Shown one piece after another: positions 1 through 13,266 of a DNA stretch of 64,000 nt. Source of the DNA: Lampris incognitus (Eukaryota; Chordata; Actinopteri; Lampriformes; Lampridae). Within the stretch, counting starts at the first letter, position 1. The number at the start of each line of letters is the position of its first letter. The DNA lies in the NCBI RefSeq assembly GCF_029633865.1, contig NC_079215.1:49405343-49469342 (forward strand), given 5' to 3'. The position numbers and the translations under genes are program-made. Below the pieces are notes generated by a model, which saw nothing but the letters and a program-made list of their open reading frames with translations, ran no database searches and was not told the DNA's origin.

Positions 1-350
1 GGCATCCCTACAGACACATTTGGCTGTGTCTGCGGATGAGAAGTCGGATGTAGGTATTTGTCCTGGTCACTGTACTAGCACCTCCTCTGGTCGGTCGGGG
101 CGCCTGTTCGGGGGGGGGACTGGGGGGAATAGTGTGATCCCCCCACGTGCTACATCCTCCCTGGCGAAACTCCTCACTGTCAGGTGAAAAGAAGCAGTTG
201 ATGACTCCACATGTATCGGAGGAGACATGTGGTAGTCTGCAGCCCTCCCCGGATCAGCAGAGGGGGTGGAGCAGTGACCAGGATGGCTCGGAAGAGTGGG
301 GTAATTGGACGGATACGGAGAAAAGGGGGGGGAATCCCCCAAAAAAGGGA
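1..350 (+). repeat. tRNA-derived SINE, family A, 5'-truncated copy
   Basis: This copy matches, over nearly its whole length, five other copies in the window (near 23.3, 34.4, 35.4, 53.2 and 62.2 kb). Complete copies begin with a tRNA-like head that has a B-box-like GTTTGAATCCC. They continue through a GC-rich body and end in a G-rich tail after 'GAAGAGTGGGGTAATTGG'. The tRNA-like head is missing here because the window begins inside the copy. I do not know the database name of the family. Open frames through it are chance. Confidence 0.75.
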
Positions 351-727
351 GAAAAGATGAATGCATGAGTTGGTACTCACAGGCCACTACTGTGCACAGG
401 CATCGCATGTATTCAATGCAGATGCCTGTATGTGCACAGTGGTTCCTGTATGTATACAGTGGTTCGCCTGCGCTAAATAATTGTTGGAGCCACCAGGATG
501 TTGGTTCTCTATGTCTTCCAAGGTCTTGTCTTAATGAAGAAGAACTCTCTGTCATCCGAAGATCCCGCCGGCCCTGTAGAATAGGAGCATGGTCTTTCCA
601 TCTCTAGTCAGATAATTCCCAATGTCTCTTAGATCTCAAGTTTGCCAGCAGTTCCCTGTGGGCAGGTTTCACTTTTCAAAGTTTTTTTTTTCTCGCATCT
701 CTTTTGCACTCTCTCCCGCTCCCTCTC

Positions 728-1008
<281 letters not shown>

Positions 1009-2320
1009 AAAGGGATGGCTTGGTCCACAGCCAAGCCAGTCCCTTTATGTAAAGGTCATTTGGACTCAATGCCCTTCGCGAGGAGATGTATTGGATTCAT
1101 CCTCCCCACAGAGCTGCATACAATGTGTTTAGAAAATATAGACTAAACCGGATCTTGCACCATTAAGCCGTGTTGTTTATCTCTGCATAGCAGTCGTACA
1201 GTATATATACCCTCTCGTGAGTTAAAACACCGCACTGAATTTTGAATTGATGTCTAAAAATTTGCTTCTTTACATCTGTGTTTGTGGAGTTGAGGTGTCA
1301 AGGATGGGTTCAGGTTTCTTTGTGCACACGTGTGTGTGTGTGTGTGGGGGGGGCAAAGAGGCACTTCCTTAATAGTGGGGTAGCAATGAGACAGTGGTCA
1401 GAGTGTGCATGTCTATACACATGTGTGCAAACACACACACACACAGACGATACCTGTATGTGTGTGTGCATGGATGTATGTGTAAACTCATGTTCTTGCG
1501 GAGGGCTCCCTGCTAAAATGGCCACCATCCAAATTGAAAGTCCCTCGGTGGCCATGGTTCCGTAAAGGGACCTGAGGGGAGGAAGGGTGGGAGGGAGAAA
1601 GGGATGAAAAGATGTCGGGGTGGTAGATAGAAATAGTCAAGTATTTAGCAGCATTGGCTTGCTGTGGATGTGCTGGAGCAGCTTCCGTTGGTTGTTGGGA
1701 TCGAGTGTGTGTGTCTGTGTTTGAACGAGTGTGTGTGTGTGTGTGTGTTTCAGGTTGTTGGGCCTGGATGGTTTATACCGCCTAGCTGGCGCTAGACTGA
1801 CCTGGCGAGATGCCCATGTAACTGTCGTCTGATTAAACTAGTCTGGAGAGTTCACCGTCACAACGGCACTCACAAACACACACTTACGTGTACAGATACA
1901 CACAGAAATGTAGCAACACATACTCACGCACACAGACACACACTCGTACACAAAAAGACATACGGATGAAAATGCAAAGACAGACACAAAAATTCAGAAA
2001 TACATCTGCAAAGACACACACATACTCATGCACTTGCAGCTTTCTCATATGGAAAGTCACACAAACTTGTACATACGACAAGCAGACCAACACACCGGCA
2101 GAGCAACGCAAAAATTCCAGACACTTGCACGCAAAAACCGAACAGACATATGCTTATACACTTAGTACATGTAGCGCACGTGAGAGTTAGTAGGTGATAG
2201 ATATGATCGCAGATGCTTGTTCACCAAACTCCCCTCACCTAGCAGCTTGTGTGTGTAGTCGTTGTGTGCCAAATCACCGCCAAGGCCGTAGACTCTCAGC
2301 AGACAAGACCGAAAGTGGAG

Positions 2321-2361
<41 letters not shown>

Positions 2362-2364
2362 TGT

Positions 2365-2397
<33 letters not shown>

Positions 2398-3145
2398 TAA
2401 TGTCTCTGGGAGGCATTCTGCGGCTGGTAGGGAGCGTGGGGGAGATTCTCTCTCATGCTTCAAACTACCGGGCAGAACCGCACAGCAATGATACGCCGTT
2501 GATTGATTACACATCACCGACAAGCAATAAAACAAAAGTGGAAAAACACAGTGCGCATGTGTGTGTGTGTGTGTGTGTCTCTGTCAAGCCCTGGTGGTCT
2601 TGGTGTGTGTGTGTCTACGGGAGCAAGTGTGTGTATGGTAGAGAAAACTCCAGAAGGCTGCTGTATGAAATGAAAGAGACCAGATGTTACCTAATAGCCA
2701 GGGATAATGCCCGTCATTTGTAAGCAGAAGTAGCTTCAGTCAGTCGACCCCCAGAGAAATTTCACATTGGTTCTCCGCCGGAGGACAAAGACTGCCCCCT
2801 CAGCGTCATCGTGGTCTTTCCAGGGGGCGCTGTGTAAGAGGTCAGCCGAGGTGTATGCACGTCTTATGTGATGTCTCACATCTGCATGTTAATGTACCCA
2901 GTGATGTATTGTAAATTCCTGTGTTTGTGTAAAGAGTTTGTGGTGATCAACATCTGTGCTCAGCGTCTGCATTAAAATGGAGTCGAATCAGTTGAACCTC
3001 GTTGTATTGAAGCCCCCTCTGTCTCTGTGTGTGTGTGTGTGTCTCTCTCTCTGCCCCCCCCCACCCCGCAATCTTTTCTCCTTCACTTCTCCTTTCGCTC
3101 TCTCCTCCCCACTCTCGAACCACCGCTCTTACCAACTCATTGTAG
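1009..3145. other. nfix intron with many CA/GT tracts
   Basis: I see no exon here. The stretch holds short GT or CA tracts near 1330-1350, 1430-1445, 1730-1750, 2326-2362 and 2560-2580, and a run of six GGCT units just after the 2326 tract. It ends in the polypyrimidine tract and AG that precede the nfix exon at 3146. Confidence 0.6.
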
Positions 3146-5534
3146 GGAGCCCCCGTGCCTCAGCCTCAGCCCTGCACTTCCCCTCCTCCTCCATCATCCA
3201 GCAGTCCAGCCCCTACTTCACCCACCCCACCATCCGCTACCACCACCACCAGGACCCGCTCAAGGAGTTTGTGCAGTTCGTCTGCACCGATGGCGGGGGA
3301 CAGCCCAGTGCGCAGGTGGGTGATGTACAGGGGAGGTCGGCAAACGGAGGGCTCGTCGGAAGATTTTAACGAGCAAATAAAGCAATAACTGTCAAGTAGA
3401 CAGTATGTGGCAGGTGTTTTCTGTTGTGGTATCTAGTGGGGGAAAAACAGGGAGTGAATGACCGTGAGAGTAATACACATATGTACAAACAGAGGGAATG
3501 TGATATCAGTTCATAGCTCTGTTGCTGGATTTATACCATAGCGTGTAAGATTCACTAGGTCCTATTTTTTAACATGCAATATAATGATATTCCTGAACAA
3601 AACAACCACACACGACATACGTCACACTGCAATGTGACGTTTTAGACAGTTTGCACATATAAAAATATAGATCACCAAATGCATACACAGCTGACTGGCT
3701 TGGTTTGCAAACATCCCTTTTGTCCTGTTCGGAGGTGTCAGCAGCACATGAACACATTTAGTATTTTTAAGATGGAGGGCACTGCTAGCTCCGCAGGCTT
3801 TTGGACCCCTAGAACCTTCCTGAGCAGTCCGAAAGTGTCTGACACGGACATTTGCTTGCGCGCACACACACACATACACACACACACAAATTCTTTGATT
3901 TTTTATTTTCAAGATATTCTTTTTTTAGTTCTGTTTTTGCACTATTATTTCTTCCCCAGTGGATGTCTTGACTCCTATTTTTCTTCTGTGTATGAGAATG
4001 TCCATCACTCCTTTCTCTGATTTCTATCTGCCCCACTGTAAGACTCTGGCCTTTGGCCAATCTGTTAGCATTTAGAGAGCCCCCTCGTGCTTGTGTGTGT
4101 GTGTATACGTGCTTGTGTGTGTATGTGTGCTTGTGTGTGTGCGTGCGTGTGCACGCGCGGCCCCTCATCCCGTGTGCTGTGTATGTGTTAGCGGGGTGTG
4201 TTCTGCTCACCCTATCTATGTGGTCCGTCTGCAGCCAAATGGAGGTGGCCAGAGCAAAATGCCAGGCTCCTTCCTGCTGCCCCCACCGCCTCCAGTGGCA
4301 CGCCCTGTGCCCCTCCCAATGCCCGACTCTAAAACCATCAGCACGCCCACTGACGGTGGACTCAGCTCACCCACGTCTCCGTGTAAGTCACCCCCAAACT
4401 CCCAATCCCACTCCACAGACCCTCCCCATTTACCACCCCAACCTCCCCACAGATCAAGGTCAGTCCAAACCTAATTAGGCTGCCGTATGTTAGTTAACTA
4501 GTCATTGTAGGCCAAGTTGTTCCCTGCTCCAAGCAAAACCCAACTAAAGCAAAAAGACGATGTAGGTAGCTCTAGCTCGTACAGTAGCAGCCATCACGGA
4601 GGTCCTACTTTTCACATGCCTTGGTGTTCGTCTGTTGCTTCATTTTAAAACCGTTCGGCAGAATAAAATAGAGCTGAGGGGACTTGTGCGATGGTTAGCT
4701 TTCTATAGTCTGTCCGTTAGCTTTAGTGATCAGATCCTCTGCTCCCAGTAAAGGTTTCTAACGTCTCACCCAAAAAACACTCGGCAGCCCCGGGAACCTG
4801 ACTCCTATAATCGGGTTGCGTGCTGTTACCATACTGTACCAGCCCTCACTGTAGCGCCCTCCAATTCTGTCCAGGCAGAACGCCACGCCGGTGCCAGACC
4901 AGAGATCGCCTTTCAAATCTCTCTCACTCTCTAAAACTCCCCTTCCCCATCCCCACTTTTATACTTTTGCAACCCTTTGACCTCTCTCTCTCTCCCATCC
5001 CTTTTTATTCTCCTCTCTCTCTCTCTCTCTCGCTCTCTCTCTGTCTGGTGTTGGGTTTCCTGCTTGCTCCATAGGAGGCACTGTAGAGCCTCTCTCCCCT
5101 CTCCCGTTTTTTTTTTTGGATGTGTCGGTAGTTTGAGGGGACCGTGGCAGAGCCGGGGTTTTCTGTACACATCGCCTCTGTAGCCGCCAGCCTTTGATCA
5201 GCTCCGCTCTGCATGTCTGTCTGTGACAGCGGCAACGCAATCCTACCCCCACCCCCCTCCCCAACCGCCCCCCCCCATTTCTGTTTTCTATGCCTTCTTC
5301 GTTTCCTTATTTGATATACTCTCATATCCTCTTTTTTTTCCTTCTTTTATTTCTTTTCTCTTTTGCGCCTCTCTTTTTCTCTTTAAAGGAACAAAATTAG
5401 GGCAGTTGGCGTGGACTCCAAAAAAAAAAAATCATGCCCCACTTTACCCATCCAATCCCCCCGCCACGTTCACACAAACCTCACAACAATTAAAAATTTA
5501 GAACAAAAAAAAAAACCCCACAGAAATCACGAAT

Positions 5535-5568
<34 letters not shown>

Positions 5569-6038
5569 CCAAATCTCTCCAAACACGAACAATGAAAAAC
5601 TAATCAAGCCTGTTTAATTAGTGCTAGATGTGGGGGAGCTGGGAGAGGAGTGTCACCAGGGAGCAGGGAGGCGGTGGTTGGATCCCCTCAGGCAGGTGCG
5701 GTGCGAGAGTCGGGCCACGGGGAGAGGCACACCGAGAGGGGGCAACGGGATGGAGCAGCGCCTTCTCCTCCTTTTTTTCGTTTTGACTCCCCCCCCCCCT
5801 CATCGTCCTTTTGTCCTTCGTCCTTTCAAACTGTCCCCCTCCACCCCGCACCATCTCATCTCTCTTCATTTAACGCCTTTCAGTTATCATTATTTCTATC
5901 TTCTCACTCATTTATTCATGTGAGCATCTAGAGAAATGAGCACGACCCTCAGCTTCTCTTTTTTGTTCAGTGTTTTCAGTGTCATCTTTTTTCTTCTTTT
6001 CCCATCCTCATTTGTCTGATTTTCAAGATAATGTAATT

Positions 6039-6069
<31 letters not shown>

Positions 6070-8509
6070 ATACTGTATATTCTCAATCTCACCCTCACGT
6101 CGCCCATCCCCTCACCCTCACTCAGACCGGCTCAGCATAGCAATTGCTCTGCTCAGCTGCCATATTGGAGTCCAGTGAGCACAACTGCCCTAAATTTGAT
6201 CCTGCAGCGTCACGATGCAGGCCTGGCGCTCCCTGCAGTCCTCTACATCTGAATGGAGCATTGATTGCCACTGGTTACTAATATAAATGTTTAGCCTTGG
6301 TACTAAGCCTATATGACGAGTCCCCCCCCCCCAATACCCATTGGTCGCCATTGATTTAATCCCCCCCCCCCCCCAAATTCAACGACCGTGCTGTCACGGA
6401 GGCTCTGGGGCTGCTGAAGAGTGTCTGGGACTAAGTGCAGAGGATGTTAACCATAACCACGATATACATTCCTTTATGAAGCCATAGTATCATATGGAAA
6501 CTGGAGGGAAATTAACAGTTATACTGCCCACAGCGTGAACCAGTCACACACAGTGATCAGTTGGACCTGCCTGTCTTTCCCCTCCAGTTCAGTTGAGCGT
6601 TTTATGTCATCAGTCTTCGTAAACACATAGCTAGCTATTGGACTGTATACAGATAAGGATGCTGACAGTGCTCCTAGCCCTACTGTGAATGTCACTTTAC
6701 ATATGTGTATTTGTTTGTTTGTTTGTGTGTGTGTGTGTGTGCGGGTGCGTTCATGTACACACTTGTCTCTTTCTGTGTGTAGCATACTCCACGCCAGGCT
6801 CCACAGCTCCCAACCGGTTTGTCAGCATCGGAGCACGGGACAACTTTCTGAATATCCCCCAGCAGACTCAGGTACACTGCCAGCTTTGACCGCCACCACT
6901 TCTGCCTCTTTCTCCACTTCTAGCTCCACCTTGCTTTAAAGCCACTTTTCTCCCTGCCCTCTTATCTTCGTCGCTCTGCCACCATCCCTCTGCAGTACTT
7001 ACTGATAATACCAGGGTGATGGTGCATTGTTGCTCATAGCAGGTTTTTCAAAAGCCGTAGGTTGAGGGAAGGTTGCATTTCCAATATGACTTTCTGGCCT
7101 ATCGCCGCCCGTCAACACACTTACATACACACATATGTACATACTGCATGCACCTGGCCGTAACATCCACCAGGGTATGTACTCATCCTGTACACACACA
7201 AGCATTTTCTCATAAGGCTAATTATTATTGTCTTAAAATGTGCTCTTCTGCACAGTGCTTTTGTGTTACATATTAGGGTTGGAAGCGTGTACTAGGTAAT
7301 TATGTTTGATTGATTGGTTTGGATTGATTTAGTAAGGAGGGGGACTGTCAGTTCAACAGGATATGAGGCTACAGAGAACAAATGTGTTCCATTAAGATGT
7401 TGCCAAGCGTAAATGCGTGCAAAATTGCTCACCTACACTGATTCAAAATGTAGTTTCGGTATTGGTTTATAATGTCTGTACCCCAGTAGTTTTCCACAGC
7501 GGAGGGAAGCAGTGAAAGATAGTTTAAAACCCAGCAGTATTGATTTATCTCTGCTTGTCCCCGTAGTGTGTGTTAGTGCAGCGTGTGAGGCCAGTAGTAC
7601 TCTACATTGTGGTTTCAGCCTTGGCTGTCCTCTGCCACTGAGCTGCAGTGTCTTGGGCCTCCTCCATCTCCAACACAACTTTTCTCATTAGGGGCTAACC
7701 GCACCTGCCGGCAGCCAACTCAGCTCTTCTGTCCTCTCCACACATGGAAGCAATCTGCATTCCTCCTCAGCTCTGCTCTGCTGCTTTGCTTACCACCTCC
7801 CCATCAATCAGCCCCCCCCTCTCTCCCTCTCTCTTTCCTCTCTTGATCCCCCCCCCCCCTCTCTGCTGCTCCCTCCAGTATTGTAGCCCCCCACCTGCAC
7901 CACTCTTCCACAGATGCAGCCCTGGCACTGAGGGCACATCTAAACACCATCCAAATGGGTGTGAGTGGGTGTGCAAACACACTCTTCAACAAAGTGCCAA
8001 AAAAACTCATGCCCCTTATTTTCTCCCCATGCAAAAAGAGGGTTTGGGAGATAGTGTTAATGCATTCAAAATGCCTATAATCTGTTTGTTGATTAGTAAA
8101 CGTTGTTGAAAGATGTCCAGTTTCTAAGTTTCGGTGAACGCACAGCGTTGGTAGAGAGAAAATCTGAGCATTGGTTTCAATTGCTCCAAGCCAGTTGAGC
8201 CTAGTGGGTCAGTAACAGCCCCGGCCCGGGTGAGCAGCAGAGGTCCCTACCTCTCCTGCTGTTCTCTGGCATATGGAGAGGTTCAGACTGTGGGCCTGCC
8301 AGCCTGCCTGGCCGCCTGCTGGCCAGCGAGCCAAGACACAGAGAGATAGAAAGAGAAAGAGTGCCTCCCCACCAGCAAGAGGGAGAGAGAGAGCGAGAGA
8401 GCGAGAAAAGCTGGTCTAAGGAGCACTCTGGTGGCCAGACCTGTACTATGCAGGAAGCAAGAGGAAAGTAGGAAATATGCGGGTGTGTGCATGCATGTGT
8501 GTGTATGCA

Positions 8510-8591
<82 letters not shown>

Positions 8592-9751
8592 AATGTATGT
8601 ATGTATGTGTGTATTTGGAAAAAGTAGGAGAGAGAGAGAAAAAAGGGAGGCCAGAAAAAGAGAGGGAGTTAGCTGAAGCTCCCTGTGCTCCACAGTCACG
8701 TCCCGGCTGTCTGGTTGCCCACAGCAACCAGACATGATGTCATAGGCAGTTGAACTTGGACTTGAAGGGGGGTACGAGAGAGGGGGGGGTCACTCTCCAC
8801 TGCCAAGGATTACATTCAGAGAGCAGGGAAAGAGAGAGGGGAGAGAGCTGGAAAGAGAAGGCAGAAGTAGGAGCCAGGAGGAGGAGTTTTTGAATCATGG
8901 GTAGAAACGAGTGAGGTGGAGGTGCTGGAGGAGAGCAGGGCCGATAAATGGAGGAGGAGGAGTGGAGAGGTGCTACAACTCTCTCCTGGCTTATTTAGAA
9001 TGGAAGACAACAGAGTTAGCTGCTGGAAACCGAGCGACTCACCACACTTCCAGGGGCCGAGGCCTGAGGAATGTCAGTGTGAGCCCAGCCAAGCCCTCCT
9101 CTCTGCCCTCTTATCAAACTATGAATCCAGATCCCTGTAGCAGCTGACTCGGTGGCTTTACAGTGCAGTCTTAGACCGATAACCAGAGGTACATCGGAAG
9201 GATCATCTATCATACAAACTCTCACTTTTGCTCTTGTTTACAATCTTGCATTCGCTTATCGGAGAGTTGGACTCAGACAGATGTGGAAACCTCTATCTCA
9301 GTGAGATTTTAAGGTCTAAAATTGCACAAGTACGTGTTTTATGAGTGAAAAGCCTAGGCCAGCCCTCTTAAAACAGCAAGTGGTAAAGTTGAGGCAATAA
9401 CTTTTCAAGCGCTGTGCAAGACAGCTGAGCTCAGCAAACGACTGAGAAAGACTAAACGTAATAGGTGGCCCCCTAGTGGATAAGATGCTTCAGAACTCAT
9501 GGGCTACTGTCTAGCTTGCTACCTAGTATTCATGTATCACCATTTCTGTGGGTGGCTGTGTATGTGTGTTTGTGCGTGTGTGTCATTGTGTCTGTTCCTG
9601 TGTGTAAGTGCGTTTGGGTTTACTGCTACTGTGGACTTCCTGAATTGATCTAAATAAATAACTGGTTGTGCGATACAAAGACGAGCACTAATCAGTTTTT
9701 TTTCTACTTTTCCTTTTGCTCTCTTTCCTCCCACAGTCCTGGTTCCTCTGA
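3146..9751 (+). CDS. nfix: Nuclear factor I X-type transcription factor, 3' four coding exons
   Basis: Nuclear factor I proteins bind the palindromic TTGGC(N5)GCCAA site as dimers and regulate transcription in the nucleus. Only the C-terminal transactivation part is here; the N-terminal DNA-binding exons lie before the window. Exons are 3146-3315, 4235-4382, 6783-6871 and 9737-9751, all with AG/GT borders and matching phases. They read [13 protein letters not shown]..., [24 protein letters not shown], then [18 protein letters not shown], then [18 protein letters not shown], and end SWFL-stop. This order and the SWFL end match vertebrate NFIX much better than NFIC, NFIA or NFIB as I remember them. 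The terminal exon codes only four residues and lies 2.9 kb after the previous one. Which teleost paralogue (a or b) cannot be told. Introns carry many microsatellites. Confidence 0.9.
5534..5572. repeat. (CAA)n microsatellite
   Basis: About thirteen CAA/ACA units lie in the nfix intron between the exons at 4235 and 6783. The rest of this intron (4383-6782) is rich in CT and in poly-C/poly-T runs, with a CA tract at 6040-6070. I see no further exon in it. Confidence 0.9.
6872..9736. other. Last nfix intron
   Basis: This 2.9-kb intron separates the exon ending in IPQQTQ from the terminal SWFL exon. It contains a very long GT tract (about 8514-8588), preceded by purine-rich GAGA sequence and followed by another GAGA block. 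No coding exon with good splice sites was found inside it. Alternative NFI exons cannot be excluded. Confidence 0.6.
8514..8588. repeat. (GT)n microsatellite
   Basis: About 37 uninterrupted GT units lie in the last nfix intron. The Cys/Val and His/Thr frames across it are artefacts of the repeat. Confidence 0.95.
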
Positions 9752-11423
9752 CGATGCCTCTCTGAAACAACAGCTAAAATCATGTCAGAAAAATTGGAAT
9801 CAGAAAAAAAAAACAAACACACATCAACGCTGATAACAGACTGCTGACACTAAAAGGTCTCCTCTCACCAACACTTCAAACTACTACTACAGATGCCCCC
9901 AACCCCCTGCTAAGAGGACTCCCAACTCACCAGAATTCAAACAGGAAATACCCCCCCCTTTAATGGCTCCAGTGAGATTGAGTGAACAGGTTCCGAATGC
10001 CAGAATAAGAGGAGGAAGAAGATGATGTGAAACTGTTTCACACATACCACAAAATGTCAGAAGGCAAAGCATAAAATGGCAAACTGACAAATGACCAATT
10101 ACACATTTAATGCTTTTTGTTGTTGTTGATGTTGTTTTTTTTTTTTGTTTTTTTTTTTTTTTGTTTTTGGGGTTTTTTCTTTTTTTTTCTTTTTTTTTAT
10201 TTTGTGATTATCTGATTATATTTTGTTTTTCATTCACAATGAAACTCCATGCATTGGCTGGGAGATCCAAGTATGTCAAAATAACAAGATATGGTAATGG
10301 TAGACTCGGATGTTTGAGTTAAAAAGTTTTGCACCTAAATTGATGCCCTCACCCCCTGTATCAAGATTTTTATTTTTTATTTTTTTTATTTTTATTTTAT
10401 TTTTTTAAAAATTTAATGAGCACTTTTCCAGGTGCGTGGTCCCTGTCCCCTTTTCCTTCTCGCCAAGAACACAATGCTAGCCAGGGGCCAGGCCACACCC
10501 ACAGCCTCACGTCCGTCATCCCACGCTACCCCTTGATTCGCTCAGCCCTGAACCCTTCACACTTCCGATTGGCCAATCCTGGTGACACCATTCAACGGTG
10601 TGACATATGCACTAAGTGGCTGGTCTTTGTTTACCCGTCAAAGAATCAGGGCATCCTGCTGTGGGAGACATAAACGATAGCCATGAGCTTAGAAGGAGCA
10701 ATTGAACACCCAACAGTCGTAACACTAACTCTTTGTGCTCTTTCGTCCCCTCACCTATGCACTATGGAATTTAATAAGGGATGAACAGTATTGCACATTA
10801 ATGATTAGAATGACAACGTTAGCGAATCTGGGCTGGCCGGCACTACAAGGATGTGGCTGTGCTCCTTCAAGTGGAGGCTCTGAAACTTGCAGCACGAGCA
10901 TGCGCACACACACAGAAACACACACACACACAAACACACACGTACAAAGCATCCACCCATGTACATGCATACACACGCACATGCAGACCATCCTCTGCAG
11001 AATAGTCTATAGTTTGTCACACAGGCACTCAAAGAATCATCTTGACATTATTCAGTCATGGAATTTAATTTATATTAATTTCCACACACGATCTGCATCA
11101 TTAATATTAGTTTTCAGTTTTGTTTGTACACGTTTTTTCGCTATTTTGTTTGCCAGATTGGGTTTTTTTCTTTTCTTTTTTTTTTGGTTTTTGTCTCATT
11201 TGGATTCTTCCATGTTATAACCTTTTCTTGCATGTCAAAGCTCTTTGATTTAGTTTGCAGCAATTCATTATCACGCTCAGATTTTTTCTTTCAACTTAAC
11301 AATAACAGCAGTCTCAAAATCTCTCACAAACAACAGCACAGTTAACTGCAGTTTATCACTGACATATACCTTGCATTGCTTCACCCTGTACTCATGGTCT
11401 AGTCCCAATATAACTTAGAGGAG

Positions 11424-11424
<1 letters not shown>

Positions 11425-11477
<53 letters not shown>
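11425..11477. repeat. (CA)n microsatellite
   Basis: A pure CA tract of about 26 units in the presumed nfix 3' UTR. Confidence 0.95.
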
Positions 11478-11482
<5 letters not shown>

Positions 11483-12991
11483 ATATGAAAATATACACTT
11501 AGCTATAATACCCACGTGATTTAAAGAGTTAAAGGGAAGCCTTTATATTTGGTTCTCCAAACTGCCTTTGTTAATGGTTTTTCATTCACTTGAGATTTGT
11601 CGTTTCAATTTGAGATAACTTTTTTTTTATATATATATAACTGTTTCATTTAAATTCTTATTGGTATTATTTCCCAAGTGACACAATAATTCAAAATGAG
11701 CCGACCTCACAAAATAACTGGACTGCCTAGCTGTTGGTTGTATTTTGCAGGGATAGTCAACAGGGCTCAGAGAGAGCCCGTGCTCGGCCTCTACTAACAT
11801 TAGCTGTATGCACTAAGACCATATATCAAGACTATAACAATCTATGAAAGTGCCTCTGTATTCCCTTCATGCAATTAGTAATAAACTTGACTTCAGGTTC
11901 TGTTCCCACATAATAAGCTGAAGCTACGAGCAGTAGTGTCAGTGCATGTGGCAACCATTGGCCCAGGACAGATCTTTATGGAGGACTGCAAACCTTTTTT
12001 TTTTTTTTTTGTAAAGACTGAAAGAGAAAGAAAAAGTATACACATATATATTTATGCTAGATGCTCCTTTTGGACTTTTACTAAAAGATATGGTTGGCAG
12101 TCTAGTTATTTTCTGAACTATCACCCCCCCCCCACCACCACCACCCACCGACTTTGTCCAGTACCACCACCACACATCCCATTTCAGTGACCCCACCTCA
12201 CTGTTTAGCCGTATGATTCAACGACACAAGCCAACACAATCCACAGCACAGCACTCTAATACCTAGATGAACATGTTTAAGATCAACAGTAGATTTGAAG
12301 ATTAAAAAAAAGTGTTTGTTTTTTGATGGAAAGTATTATTATTGAGAAATATGTGTCGATTGAGCCACGTGCAATGCATTGGGTAGATCATTGTGTTTGT
12401 CTGTTAGAGATTTTTAAGAAAGCTAAGATAAAATGGAAAAAAAAAAACTTATTTGTTTCAAAGTCCATAAGCTCCGGGACTCTAAACTTAGAGGGCCATG
12501 AAAAATCCTAGTCTTTGTAAGTTGGGGGTATTTGTTTTTATTTTCCTTTTTGTCTCTTTTTTAATGTTTTATGTGTTATCAATTGTTTATAAAAATGTGG
12601 GAGGGCTGAAGAAAACAAATTCTTCACCGTCAGAAAAAGAAACATCATATATCATGAGGTGAAACTGGTGCTTTAACATTATAAAGTACATTCAAAACTA
12701 TTATGATTGAATGGTAAAGAACAAAATAACAGATCATTTAGGAAAACAGCGTTATTCCTCTCTCTTTTTGTATTATTCTTCTTATCGTATGAAGTGGGGG
12801 GAGGGGTTCCCATTCCTTAAGGTTGTGACACAAAAGGCATTTTGGTTCAACCTCTTAGTGAAAAAACAAAACTGTACTATCGAGTCCATGAAAACTGAAT
12901 TCAGATAACTGAAGGAAATGTGTTGAAACCTCCGAGGACTTTGACACAGCTAGAAACTCACCATGAAAACAAACAAACAGACCCCCAACTG

Positions 12992-12995
<4 letters not shown>

Positions 12996-13050
<55 letters not shown>
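12996..13050. repeat. (TA)n microsatellite
   Basis: A TA tract of about 27 units with one TG interruption, in the presumed nfix 3' UTR. It is self-complementary and could fold back in RNA. Confidence 0.9.
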
Positions 13051-13216
13051 ACTTGTTTTGTTGATAGACGGTATAAACACATGACAACGCCTTCCCTGTA
13101 CCGTGGAAGATGCTTCATACGTAGAGATTGTTTCCCACGTTTCGGTTCTTTTTCTTTTTTCTTTTTTAATAGTTTTCTGATAGCGGAGATGAGTGAGGAA
13201 GCTCAGCGGCCAGTGT

Positions 13217-13266
13217 TTGTTGTTGTTGTTGTTGTTATTGTTGTAGTAGTAGTTGTTGTTGTTGTA
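13217..13266. repeat. (GTT)n/(GTA)n trinucleotide tract
   Basis: GTT units interrupted by GTA and ATT in the presumed nfix 3' UTR. The poly-Val and poly-Asn frames here are not genes. Confidence 0.9.

Noticed and set aside
8283-8737. Frames rich in His-Thr or Cys-Val
   Set aside because: They cross the GT microsatellite in the nfix intron; the same happens at 20.8, 41.5, 58.0 and 62.0 kb.
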